Positions 1-5,916 of a stretch of DNA of 7,450 nt are shown here, piece after piece (position 1 is the stretch's first letter; each line of letters opens with the position of its first letter). Below the pieces are notes generated by a model. The model saw nothing but the letters and a program-made list of their open reading frames with translations, did no database searches and was not told where the DNA came from. The stretch spans positions 1 to 7,450 of the forward strand of contig JAQUQP010000089.1 of the NCBI GenBank assembly GCA_028716025.1, written 5' to 3'. Both the position numbers and the translations under genes were made by a program. This stretch comes from a bacterium (GTDB taxonomy: Bacteria; UBA6262).

Positions 1-252
1 ATTTTTACTGCCGGTATAGGAGAAAATGCTGACCAGATACGCGAACTTACCTGCTCTGGCCTGGAGTCTATCGGGATAAAACTTGACCTGGCTAAGAATA
101 AGAACGCTAATGGCACAGAATCCCTGATCTCCACGAAATCATCGAAAATGGATGTTTTTGTGATCCCTACCAATGAAGAGCTAATCATCGCGCGTGACAC
201 AAAAAAGATCGTCGACACTATGAATAAAACAAATAAAGATAAAACGGAGTAG
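1..252 (+). CDS. ackA: Acetate kinase, C-terminal 83 residues (partial, 5' end outside window)
   Basis: Acetate kinase interconverts acetyl phosphate plus ADP with acetate plus ATP in the cytoplasm, the substrate-level phosphorylation step of acetate fermentation. The frame is open from the first base and stops at TAG 250-252. It opens with IFTAGIGENADQIRE, the conserved GIGEN nucleotide-binding segment of the acetate kinase family, and near the end has DVFVIPTNEELIIARDT, the family's usual C-terminal block. Family members are about 400 residues, so roughly four fifths of the gene lies to the left. After the IARDT block there is a tail of about 17 residues rich in Lys, Asn and Asp, which looks like a non-conserved extension. 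The next gene starts 2 bp after the stop and its Shine-Dalgarno sequence lies inside this frame, so the two are probably co-transcribed. Family assignment is firm; only the missing 5' part limits it. Confidence 0.93.
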   Translation: MFTAGIGENADQIRELTCSGLESIGIKLDLAKNKNANGTESLISTKSSKMDVFVIPTNEELIIARDTKKIVDTMNKTNKDKTE

Positions 253-254
253 GA

Positions 255-1082
255 ATGTATAAGATCTTAACTAAACGTGAACTGGCGCCAAACGTAAAAT
301 TCATTGAAGTGGCAGCCAAGGATATAGCGGCTAAAGTCCAACCGGGACAGTTCGTGATCCTACGCCTGGCTGAACCTGGCGAAAGAATTCCTTTGACCGT
401 AGCTGATTTTAACCGGGACAAAGGAACGATCAGTATTATTTTCCAGGAGATCGGCAAAACTACTAAAGAACTTGGACTGTTAAAAGAAGGGGACAGCATA
501 ACCAATGTAGTTGGCCCCCTGGGACAACCGACCCATATTGCTAAAGTCGGAACCGTTGTATGCGTCGGCGGCGGGGTTGGGACCGCGTCCATGTATCCGA
601 TCACCAGGGCTTTTAAAGAAGCCGGCAATAAAGTGATCACGATCATCGGTGGCCGCAGTAAGGATTATATTATCTGGGAGAAAGAGATCGGGGCGATAAG
701 CGATATTCTAATAGTGACGACGGATGACGGGTCATACGGGGAAAAGGGACTGGTAACCAAACCGCTGGAAGAAATGATCAGGAAAAATGAAAAAATTGAC
801 CAGGTTATCGCGATCGGTCCGGTGATCATGATGAAAGCAGTGAGTCATTTGACCAAAGGCTGCGGCATTAAAACAATGGTCAGCCTTAATCCGATCATGC
901 TTGACGGTACGGGTATGTGCGGCGTATGCCGCGTGGAAGTGAACAATGAAACTAAATTTGCCTGTTTCCATGGCCCGGATTTTGACGGACACCTGGTGAA
1001 TTTCGATCTTTTAATGCATCGTTTAAAAACTTATCCCAATGAAGAAAAAATATCCTTGGAGAAATGTGAGCGCTGCCGCTGA
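255..1082 (+). CDS. nfnA: NADH-dependent ferredoxin:NADP+ oxidoreductase, small subunit (NfnA/sulfide dehydrogenase beta-like)
   Basis: This is the small subunit of the cytoplasmic Nfn complex, which couples NADH and reduced ferredoxin oxidation to reduction of two NADP+ by flavin-based electron bifurcation. The 275-residue protein has a ferredoxin-NADP reductase fold like PyrK: an FAD-binding strand RIPLTVADF (44-52), a dinucleotide-binding loop GGGVGTA (105-111) and a late IGP turn (187-189). The C-terminal [2Fe-2S] site is LDGTGMCGVC plus FACF. Asp217, Cys222, Cys225 and Cys237 have the D-x4-C-x2-C-x11-C spacing known from Nfn, where one ligand is Asp. Two further Cys (271 and 274, KCERC) near the C-terminus have no role I can assign. 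The ATG at 255 has GGAG at 246-249, 5 nt upstream. The stop overlaps the start of the next gene by one base. Without that partner it could be read as dihydroorotate dehydrogenase electron-transfer subunit; the adjacent GltD-like gene makes Nfn the better call. Confidence 0.88.
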   Translation: MYKILTKRELAPNVKFIEVAAKDIAAKVQPGQFVILRLAEPGERIPLTVADFNRDKGTISIIFQEIGKTTKELGLLKEGDSITNVVGPLGQPTHIAKVGTVVCVGGGVGTASMYPITRAFKEAGNKVITIIGGRSKDYIIWEKEIGAISDILIVTTDDGSYGEKGLVTKPLEEMIRKNEKIDQVIAIGPVIMMKAVSHLTKGCGIKTMVSLNPIMLDGTGMCGVCRVEVNNETKFACFHGPDFDGHLVNFDLLMHRLKTYPNEEKISLEKCERCR

Positions 1083-2464
1083 TGACTATGATCAACCCTA
1101 AACAGACACCTATGTTAAAGCAAGATCCCAAGGTACGCGCAAAAAATTTCCACGAAGTAGGATTAGGATATACTAAAGAAGAAGCCATAACTGAAGCTAA
1201 ACGATGCCTGAAATGCAAAAAGGCTATGTGCATATCCGGTTGTCCGGTTAATGTCGATATACCCGTATTTATAGCGTCTATTATGGAAGGTAATTTTGAT
1301 GCCGCATTGCAATCCATTAAAACAAAAAACAGCTTGCCCGGTGTTTGCGGCCGGGTTTGCCCGCAGGAAGACCAATGCGAAAAGAAGTGTATCTTAGGCA
1401 TCAAGAATGAACCGGTTTCTATCGGCCGGTTAGAGCGTGCGGCCGCTGATTTTGGCAAAGTAAGTACCCCGGTCCCGGATAAAGCCACAAAAGAAAAAGT
1501 AGCTGTAGTTGGAGCAGGGCCGGCGGGCTTGACTATAGCCGGAGATTTGGCCAGGCTCGGTTACCAGGTGACAGTTTTTGAAGCGTTGCACAAACCAGGC
1601 GGCGTGCTGGTATATGGTATCCCTGAATTCCGCCTGCCTAAGGCGATCGTCGACCAGGAAGTAGAGTCTATCAAAAAACTGGGTGTGGACATGCGGGTTG
1701 ACCAGCTGATCGGCCGGACGTTTACGATCGATGACCTGAAAAAAGACGGGTATAAAGCGATCTTTGTTGCCAGCGGGGCCGGCTTTCCAAAGTTTATGAA
1801 TATTCCCGGGGAAAACCTGAACGGGGTGTATTCAGCTAATGAATTCTTAACCAGGGTAAACCTAATGAAAGCATACCTGTTCCCTGGTTACGATACACCG
1901 ATCAAAAAGGCTAAAAGAGTGGCGGTAATTGGCGGCGGTAATGTGGCTATGGATTCAGCGCGCACCGCCTTGCGCCTGGGAGCAGAAAAAGTATTTAATG
2001 TCTACCGTCGTTCACGCAAAGAGATGCCGGCCCGGGTGGAAGAGATCGAGAATGCCATTGAAGAAGGGATACAGATGGAATTCCTGGTGAATCCTATCCG
2101 TATATTGGATGACGGTAATGGTTGGGTAAAAGGTTTGGAATGCCTGCGGATGGAGCTGGGCGCTTGTGACGAAAGCGGACGCTGCCGGCCGGTACCCATC
2201 AAAGGCAGCGAATTTATCTTAGATGTAGAGCAGGTGATCATCGCGATCGGGACATCGGCCAATCCTTTGATCTCAGCTACCACACCGGACCTGAAAGTCA
2301 ACAAATGGGGTTATGTTGAAGCTGAAGAAGCAACTGGCCAGACTTCCAAAACCGGGGTTTTTGCAGGCGGCGATATTGTTACCGGATCAGCGACGGTGAT
2401 CTCAGCCATGGGTGCGGCCCGGAAAAGCGCTGAAGCGATCGCTGCATATTTAGAAAAAAAGTAA
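1082..2464 (+). CDS. nfnB: NADH-dependent ferredoxin:NADP+ oxidoreductase, large subunit (NfnB; GltD-like, often labelled GltA)
   Basis: This is the large subunit of Nfn, carrying the bifurcating FAD, two [4Fe-4S] clusters and the NADP(H) site. Databases often name it NADPH-dependent glutamate synthase small chain (gltA). In the 460 residues the N-terminal iron-sulfur domain has Cys42, 45, 50, 54 and Cys89, 93, 99, 103. Glu118 in SIGRLE aligns with the unusual Glu/Gln cluster ligand of this family (Nfn, dihydropyrimidine dehydrogenase). FAD binding follows at GAGPAGL (144-150), NADPH binding at GGGNVAMDSAR (284-294) with YRRSRKEMPAR (308-318) downstream, and a second FAD segment FAGGDIVTG (427-435). 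Length fits the family (about 465). The start overlaps the nfnA stop as TGATG and the nearest GGAG (1058-1061) is too far away, so translation probably depends on termination-reinitiation. Met3 (1088) is a possible alternative start. No large glutamate synthase subunit is adjacent, which favours Nfn over glutamate synthase. Confidence 0.9.
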   Translation: MTMINPKQTPMLKQDPKVRAKNFHEVGLGYTKEEAITEAKRCLKCKKAMCISGCPVNVDIPVFIASIMEGNFDAALQSIKTKNSLPGVCGRVCPQEDQCEKKCILGIKNEPVSIGRLERAAADFGKVSTPVPDKATKEKVAVVGAGPAGLTIAGDLARLGYQVTVFEALHKPGGVLVYGIPEFRLPKAIVDQEVESIKKLGVDMRVDQLIGRTFTIDDLKKDGYKAIFVASGAGFPKFMNIPGENLNGVYSANEFLTRVNLMKAYLFPGYDTPIKKAKRVAVIGGGNVAMDSARTALRLGAEKVFNVYRRSRKEMPARVEEIENAIEEGIQMEFLVNPIRILDDGNGWVKGLECLRMELGACDESGRCRPVPIKGSEFILDVEQVIIAIGTSANPLISATTPDLKVNKWGYVEAEEATGQTSKTGVFAGGDIVTGSATVISAMGAARKSAEAIAAYLEKK

Positions 2465-2532
2465 AAGCGAAAAGCAGTAAACAATAAGAATAATTGCCAG
2501 TAAGCGCTAAAAGCAGTAAGAACAAAAAGCGA
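2463..2532 (+). repeat. Short degenerate direct repeats in the nfnB-rpmF gap
   Basis: The sequence is built from A-rich recurring words. AAAAGCAGTAA occurs at 2470-2480 and 2509-2519, AAAAGCGA at 2463-2470 and 2525-2532, and CAGTAAG at 2498-2504 and 2514-2520. The copies are 39, 62 and 16 bases apart, so this is not a regular tandem array. The first copy overlaps the nfnB stop. No coding potential or strong hairpin is visible, so I see no classical terminator for the nfn transcript here. The repeat words are seen directly; any function is unknown. Confidence 0.5.
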
Positions 2533-2561
2533 TTGCTATAATTACAAGATTATAGTATAAA
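2533..2561 (+). promoter_or_regulatory. Predicted sigma-70-type promoter for the rpmF-plsX-fab cluster
   Basis: TTGCTA (2533-2538, 4 of 6 matches to TTGACA) is followed by a 17-bp spacer and TATAAA (2556-2561, 5 of 6 matches to TATAAT). Transcription would start near 2568, giving a leader of about 33 nt that includes the rpmF ribosome binding site. This is the longest gene-free gap in the window and separates the energy-metabolism unit from the lipid unit, which makes a promoter here sensible. A second TATAAT (2537-2542) has no partner at the right distance: TTGCCA at 2494-2499 is 37 bp away. Prediction from sequence only. Confidence 0.55.
2536..2555. promoter_or_regulatory. Perfect 7-6-7 palindrome in the promoter spacer, candidate operator
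   Basis: CTATAAT (2536-2542) and ATTATAG (2549-2555) are exact reverse complements around the 6-nt centre TACAAG. The palindrome covers the end of the proposed -35 box and the whole spacer up to the -10 box, where a dimeric repressor would exclude RNA polymerase. It does not resemble the FapR or FabT operator consensus as I know them. AT-rich sequence forms such palindromes by chance fairly often, so the position is the main argument. Confidence 0.35.
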
Positions 2562-2600
2562 AGCAAAGCATGAAATAAGTATATAAAACAGGAGGAACAA

Positions 2601-2840
2601 ATGGCAAATCCAAAAAGAAGGCACTCTGCTTCACGCCGGGACAAACGACGGGCGCATTGGCGTAAGATCGAGAATCCTAATCTGGCGATCTGTCCGCAAT
2701 GTAAGGAGCCTAAATTACCTCATCGCGTTTGCGGTAATTGCGGTTATTATAACGGCATCGAAGTGATCAAGATCAAGGCCAAGAAAGAAAAAGGCAAAGA
2801 AAAGGAAAAAGAAACTAAGCCTACTAAAGAAGGGGCATAA
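2601..2840 (+). CDS. rpmF: 50S ribosomal protein L32, with a charged C-terminal extension
   Basis: L32 is a small zinc-ribbon protein of the large ribosomal subunit. The first 57 residues are textbook L32: MANPKRRHSASRRDKRRAHW at the N-terminus, then the zinc site CPQC (Cys31, Cys34) and CGNC (Cys44, Cys47), followed by GYYNG. All four zinc ligands are present, so this is the Cys4 form. Family members are usually 55-65 residues; this one has 79 because of a tail from about residue 58 made almost only of Lys, Glu, Thr and Gly. The ATG at 2601 has a strong AGGAGG (2590-2595) with 5-nt spacing. plsX begins 2 bp after the stop. Linkage of rpmF with plsX and fabH is common in bacteria; the yceD-type gene that often precedes rpmF is absent here and replaced by noncoding sequence. 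Confidence 0.96.
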   Translation: MANPKRRHSASRRDKRRAHWRKIENPNLAICPQCKEPKLPHRVCGNCGYYNGIEVIKIKAKKEKGKEKEKETKPTKEGA

Positions 2841-2842
2841 AG

Positions 2843-3865
2843 ATGCGCTTAGTTCTTGACGCGATGGGCAGTGATAATGCTCCGGCAGTAGAAATTGAAG
2901 GAGCCTTACAGGCTAGCGCGGAAATAGACGCGGAGATCATCCTGGTTGGCCAGCAGAAAGCGATCGAGGCAGAATTGGCCAAGCATAAACCCCCGGCTGG
3001 CAAGATCAGCATTGTCAATGCTAATGAAGTTATTGCCATGCATGAAAGTCCGGCGCAGGCCTGCCGCCAAAAGCAGAATTCTTCGATCATGGTCGGTACC
3101 AGGCTGATCAAGGAAGGGAAAGCTGACGCTTTCGCTTCTGCCGGCAATAGCGGCGCAGTAATGACCGCCGGACTGATGAATTTAAAGCGTTTATCTGGCG
3201 TATCCCGGCCGGCGATCGCGACTTTGTTGCCGACCTTAAACGGTGTCTGTCTTTTGATCGATGCCGGCGCTAACGTAGATTGCAAACCAAGGCATCTCCT
3301 GCAATTTGCCATTATGGGTGACATCTATTCCCGGTATATACTGGATAAATTAAATCCCACCATCGGATTGCTCAGTATCGGTGAAGAAGAAACCAAAGGC
3401 AATGAATTAACAGCTGAGGCTTTTGGCCTGATTAAAAAAACGTCGCTTAATTTCGCCGGCAATATAGAAGGCCGCGATATCATTAAGGGCAAAGTCGATG
3501 TCGTGGTTTGCGACGGGTTTGTCGGCAACGTGGTGCTGAAATTCGCCGAAGGCCTTTCGGAAAGCCTGTTCCATTTGATCAAAGAAGAAATAGAAAAGAA
3601 ATATATCCGCAAAGTAGGAGCTCTTTTAATTAAACCGGCTTTCAAGGAAATAATGAAACGTCTGGATTATGCTGAATATGGCGGCGCGCCGTTGCTGGGT
3701 TTGAACGGGATCTGTATCATCGGACATGGCGCCAGTAATGCCAAGGCCGTTAAAAACGCTTTAAAAGTTTCATATGAATCTGTGAAAAACAACATCAACC
3801 AGCATTTGAAAGAAGAGATCAAATTATACGACTGGGAAGAAGGTAATAATGGGAACAATAATTAG
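2843..3865 (+). CDS. plsX: Phosphate acyltransferase PlsX
   Basis: PlsX converts acyl-ACP and phosphate into acyl phosphate, the donor used by PlsY in phospholipid synthesis; it is a cytoplasmic or peripheral membrane enzyme. The 340 residues match the family from end to end. Visible blocks are DAMGSDNAP (6-14; many members have DAMGGD, so Gly to Ser here), AGNSGAVM (100-107), LLIDAGANVDCKP (137-149), SIGEEETKGNEL (178-189), VCDGFVGNVVLK (222-233) and YGGAPLLGLNGICIIGHG (279-296). The ATG at 2843 has AAGGGG at 2830-2835 inside the end of rpmF, so the two are probably translationally coupled. The last 17 bases overlap fabH. The C-terminus GNNGNNN is Asn-rich because those codons also hold the fabH ribosome binding site and start region; it is not a conserved element. 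Confidence 0.96.
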   Translation: MRLVLDAMGSDNAPAVEIEGALQASAEIDAEIILVGQQKAIEAELAKHKPPAGKISIVNANEVIAMHESPAQACRQKQNSSIMVGTRLIKEGKADAFASAGNSGAVMTAGLMNLKRLSGVSRPAIATLLPTLNGVCLLIDAGANVDCKPRHLLQFAIMGDIYSRYILDKLNPTIGLLSIGEEETKGNELTAEAFGLIKKTSLNFAGNIEGRDIIKGKVDVVVCDGFVGNVVLKFAEGLSESLFHLIKEEIEKKYIRKVGALLIKPAFKEIMKRLDYAEYGGAPLLGLNGICIIGHGASNAKAVKNALKVSYESVKNNINQHLKEEIKLYDWEEGNNGNNN

Positions 3866-4844
3866 AGCGGCTATTACCGGAACTGGGTCATATTTGCCCG
3901 AAAAAATAATAACTAACGCTGACCTGGAAAAAATGGTCGATACTTCTGATGAATGGATCACGACCAGGACCGGGGTTAAGGAACGGCGGCAGGCTGCCGC
4001 GCACGAAGCAGCCAGCGACCTGGGAGCAGAAGCAGCCAGAAGGGCGCTCAAAGAAGCGCAGGCGCTGCCCGAAGAGATAGATTGTCTGATCGTGGCGACG
4101 ATCAGCGGCGATATGCCGTTCCCGGCCACAGCTTGCTTTATCCAGAATCTCATCGGCGCGAAAAACGCGGCGGCTTTTGATATATCGGCTGCTTGCAGCG
4201 GTTACATTTACGCCTTGAATATAGCTAAATCTTTTATCGAGACGAAAACCTATAAAAAAGTATTAGTTATCGCGGTAGATGTACTTTCGCGGATAACTGA
4301 CTGGAGTGACCGGGGTACCTGCGTCTTGTTCGGTGACGGTGCCGGGGCCGCTGTATTAGAGCCTTCTGAAGATGAAAACGGGATAATTTCCGTATATTTG
4401 GGCAGTGACGGTTCAGCTACCGACTTACTCAAAGTGCCGGGCGGCGGATCGCGTTTGCCTGTTTCCGCTGAAACCCTGAAAAACAAGGACCATTATATTA
4501 AAATGAGCGGCAATGAAATATTCAAGCTGGCGGTAACCGCCATGATTGATTCAGCCCGGAAGGCTATGGAGATGGCCCAGCTTAAATGCGAAGATATAAG
4601 GCTATTGATACCGCATCAGGCCAATATCAGGATAATTGAAGCTACCGCCAAAAGATTGAAGCTTCCAGTAGAAAAAATATTCGTAAATATCCAGAAATAT
4701 GGTAATATGTCAGGTGCGACTACCGCGATCGGGTTAGATGAAGCATTCCGTGAAGGCCGGATAAAAAAAGGAGACTACGTGGAATTAGTGGCTTTTGGAG
4801 CTGGCCTGACCTGGGGAGCCGCGGTGATCAAATGGGGTATATAA
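3849..4844 (+). CDS. fabH: Beta-ketoacyl-ACP synthase III (FabH)
   Basis: FabH condenses an acyl-CoA primer with malonyl-ACP and so starts each fatty acid chain. The 331-residue protein has the full catalytic triad of the family: Cys116 in ISAACSG, His256 in IPHQAN and Asn286 in YGNMSG. Trp36 and Arg40 in DEWITTRTG match the CoA-contacting residues of the E. coli enzyme, Arg261 after the HQANIR block matches its ACP-docking Arg, and the thiolase-fold glycine motif GDGAGA is at 162-167. The loop after Asn286 reads NMSGATT rather than the usual NTSAAS, a mild variation near the active site that might affect primer choice; the sequence alone cannot say which primer is used. The ATG at 3849 lies inside plsX, with GAAGGT (3839-3844) 4 nt upstream, so expression is likely coupled to plsX. 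The gap to fabD holds a repeat. Confidence 0.95.
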   Translation: MGTIIRAAITGTGSYLPEKIITNADLEKMVDTSDEWITTRTGVKERRQAAAHEAASDLGAEAARRALKEAQALPEEIDCLIVATISGDMPFPATACFIQNLIGAKNAAAFDISAACSGYIYALNIAKSFIETKTYKKVLVIAVDVLSRITDWSDRGTCVLFGDGAGAAVLEPSEDENGIISVYLGSDGSATDLLKVPGGGSRLPVSAETLKNKDHYIKMSGNEIFKLAVTAMIDSARKAMEMAQLKCEDIRLLIPHQANIRIIEATAKRLKLPVEKIFVNIQKYGNMSGATTAIGLDEAFREGRIKKGDYVELVAFGAGLTWGAAVIKWGI

Positions 4845-4850
4845 GAAGTC

Positions 4851-4879
4851 GTTGATAGTTTATTGTTGATAGTTGATAG
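4851..4879 (+). repeat. Heptanucleotide tandem repeat GTTGATA, four units, in the fabH-fabD gap
   Basis: The gap reads as consecutive 7-base units GTTGATA, GTTTATT, GTTGATA, GTTGATA, then a trailing G. Three units are identical and the second differs at two positions. It fills just over half of the 53-bp gap and ends before the fabD Shine-Dalgarno sequence. Period and identity are seen directly. Heptanucleotide intergenic repeats of this style (STRR elements) are described in cyanobacteria; whether these are related in mechanism is unknown. Confidence 0.75.
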
Positions 4880-4897
4880 AAAAGACAAAGAGGATAA

Positions 4898-5830
4898 ATG
4901 AATAAAATAGCTTTTATGTTTCCCGGCCAGGGAGCCCAGTATGTTGGTATGGGCCAGGAATTGAATGCGAAATATGAGCTGGCTAGGATACTATTTGACC
5001 AGGCTAATAAAATCTTAGGCTATGACCTGACCAAAGTTATGTTTGAAGGACCGATTGAGACCTTGACCCAGACGCAGTATACACAACCGGCTGTGTTTAC
5101 TCTTAGTGTCGTGGTGAGTAGGCTATTAGCGGAGCAGGGAATAAAACCACAGATCGTAGCCGGTCATTCTTTGGGCGAATATGCCGCGCTTGCGGCTAGT
5201 AGAATAATAAGTTTTGAAGAAGGGCTTAAGCTGGTCCAGATACGGGGCCGGACACTCCAGGAAAACGCAGTCAAGCATCCTGGTATGATGGCGGCAATTA
5301 TCGGCCTGGAAGATGATAAAGTAAAAGATATTTGTGCGCATAGTAAAACCGGCATAGTAGAAGCAGTTAATTATAATTGTCCGGGACAGCTCGTAATTGC
5401 CGGTGAAACAGCCGCAGTGCAGGCGGCTATGGAAGAAGCTCAAAAAGCCGGAGCCATGAAGGTCATCCAGTTACAGGTTTCTGGTCCGTTTCATTCCAGT
5501 TTAATGCGCGAAGCCAGCGTCCAGTTCGAAAAAGAGCTGGAATCGTTTGAAATGCATAATCCGCAAGTGCCGATCGTTGCCAATTATAACGCAAAATTCA
5601 TCCAGAATACTGCTGAAGCTAAAGAAGCTATGGTCAAACAGGTATATTCTCCTGTTTTTTGGAAAGAATCAGTCGGGCAGCTTATTAATGACGGCACTGA
5701 ATTTTTTGTCGAAGCAGGACCGGGAAAAACTTTATGCGGATTATTAAAAAGGATCAACCGTAAAATGCCTTGCGCCAACGTGGAAAATGAAAGCACCTTG
5801 CAAGAGCTATTAGTTAAAATAAAGGTTTGA
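4898..5830 (+). CDS. fabD: Malonyl-CoA:ACP transacylase (FabD)
   Basis: FabD moves the malonyl group from CoA to the phosphopantetheine of AcpP, supplying the extender unit for FabH and FabF. The 310 residues fit the usual length. The N-terminal FPGQGAQ block (8-14) provides Gln11 of the oxyanion hole. The nucleophile is Ser91 in GHSLGE (89-94), Arg116 in QIRGR binds the malonyl carboxylate, and His199 in SGPFHS is the catalytic partner. NYNCPGQLVIAG (158-169) and FVEAGPGKTLCGLL (270-283) are further family blocks. All catalytic residues are present. The ATG at 4898 has AAAGAGG (4887-4893) with a rather short 4-nt spacing. Unlike the coupled genes before it, fabD is flanked on both sides by noncoding 7-base-period repeats, but the operon order fabH-fabD-fabG is still the standard one. 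Confidence 0.95.
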   Translation: MNKIAFMFPGQGAQYVGMGQELNAKYELARILFDQANKILGYDLTKVMFEGPIETLTQTQYTQPAVFTLSVVVSRLLAEQGIKPQIVAGHSLGEYAALAASRIISFEEGLKLVQIRGRTLQENAVKHPGMMAAIIGLEDDKVKDICAHSKTGIVEAVNYNCPGQLVIAGETAAVQAAMEEAQKAGAMKVIQLQVSGPFHSSLMREASVQFEKELESFEMHNPQVPIVANYNAKFIQNTAEAKEAMVKQVYSPVFWKESVGQLINDGTEFFVEAGPGKTLCGLLKRINRKMPCANVENESTLQELLVKIKV

Positions 5831-5836
5831 TATTGT

Positions 5837-5893
5837 GAAAATCGAAAATAGAAAATAGAACGCAATCTAATTTCGAATCTCGAATTTCGATTG
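5837..5893 (+). repeat. Two adjacent heptad-period repeats in the fabD-fabG gap
   Basis: The first block reads GAAAATC, GAAAATA, GAAAATA, GAA (5837-5860). After a short linker (CGCAATCTAATT, 5861-5872), a second block reads TCGAATC, TCGAATT, TCGATTG (5873-5893). Both have a strict 7-base period but different unit sequences, and both differ from the GTTGATA units on the other side of fabD. No open frame or clear promoter is visible in the gap. The periodicity is seen directly; a function is not evident. Confidence 0.7.
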
Positions 5894-5894
5894 C
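5862..5894 (+). other. Imperfect hairpin upstream of fabG
   Basis: GCAATC (5862-5867) pairs with GATTGC (5889-5894), and TTCGA (5872-5876) pairs with TCGAA (5880-5884) around a 3-nt loop, ATC. In total 13 of 15 positions pair, with T/C and T/T mismatches. No T-tract follows, so it is not a classical terminator. It ends 7 nt before the fabG Shine-Dalgarno region (5902 onward). It overlaps the second heptad block, so the pairing may be a by-product of that repeat. Confidence 0.4.
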
Positions 5895-5916
5895 TCTGAT
5901 TAGGGGGTGATGTTAC

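Noticed and set aside
1082..2464. Naming the gene as glutamate synthase small subunit (gltD)
   Set aside because: The partner is an NfnA-type flavoprotein overlapping it by one base, and no large glutamate synthase subunit is adjacent.
218..4486. Many minus-strand open frames of 60-180 codons opposite nfnA, nfnB, plsX and fabH
   Set aside because: Each lies inside a clearly conserved + strand gene, has low-complexity or Ser/Pro-rich translation and resembles no family I know. They are shadows of the coding strand.
4852..4880. TTGATA in the GTTGATA repeat as a -35 box for a fabD promoter
   Set aside because: At 17-bp spacing the -10 position reads GATAGA, a poor match. The TTGATA words are explained by the heptad repeat.
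5547..5747. Second + strand open frame inside fabD
   Set aside because: It overlaps conserved FabD sequence in another frame and has no ribosome binding site or family resemblance.
4851..5893. Repeats on either side of fabD as a CRISPR array or transposon ends
   Set aside because: The units are 7 bases with no unique spacers, the two sides differ in sequence, and no transposase or cas gene is present.
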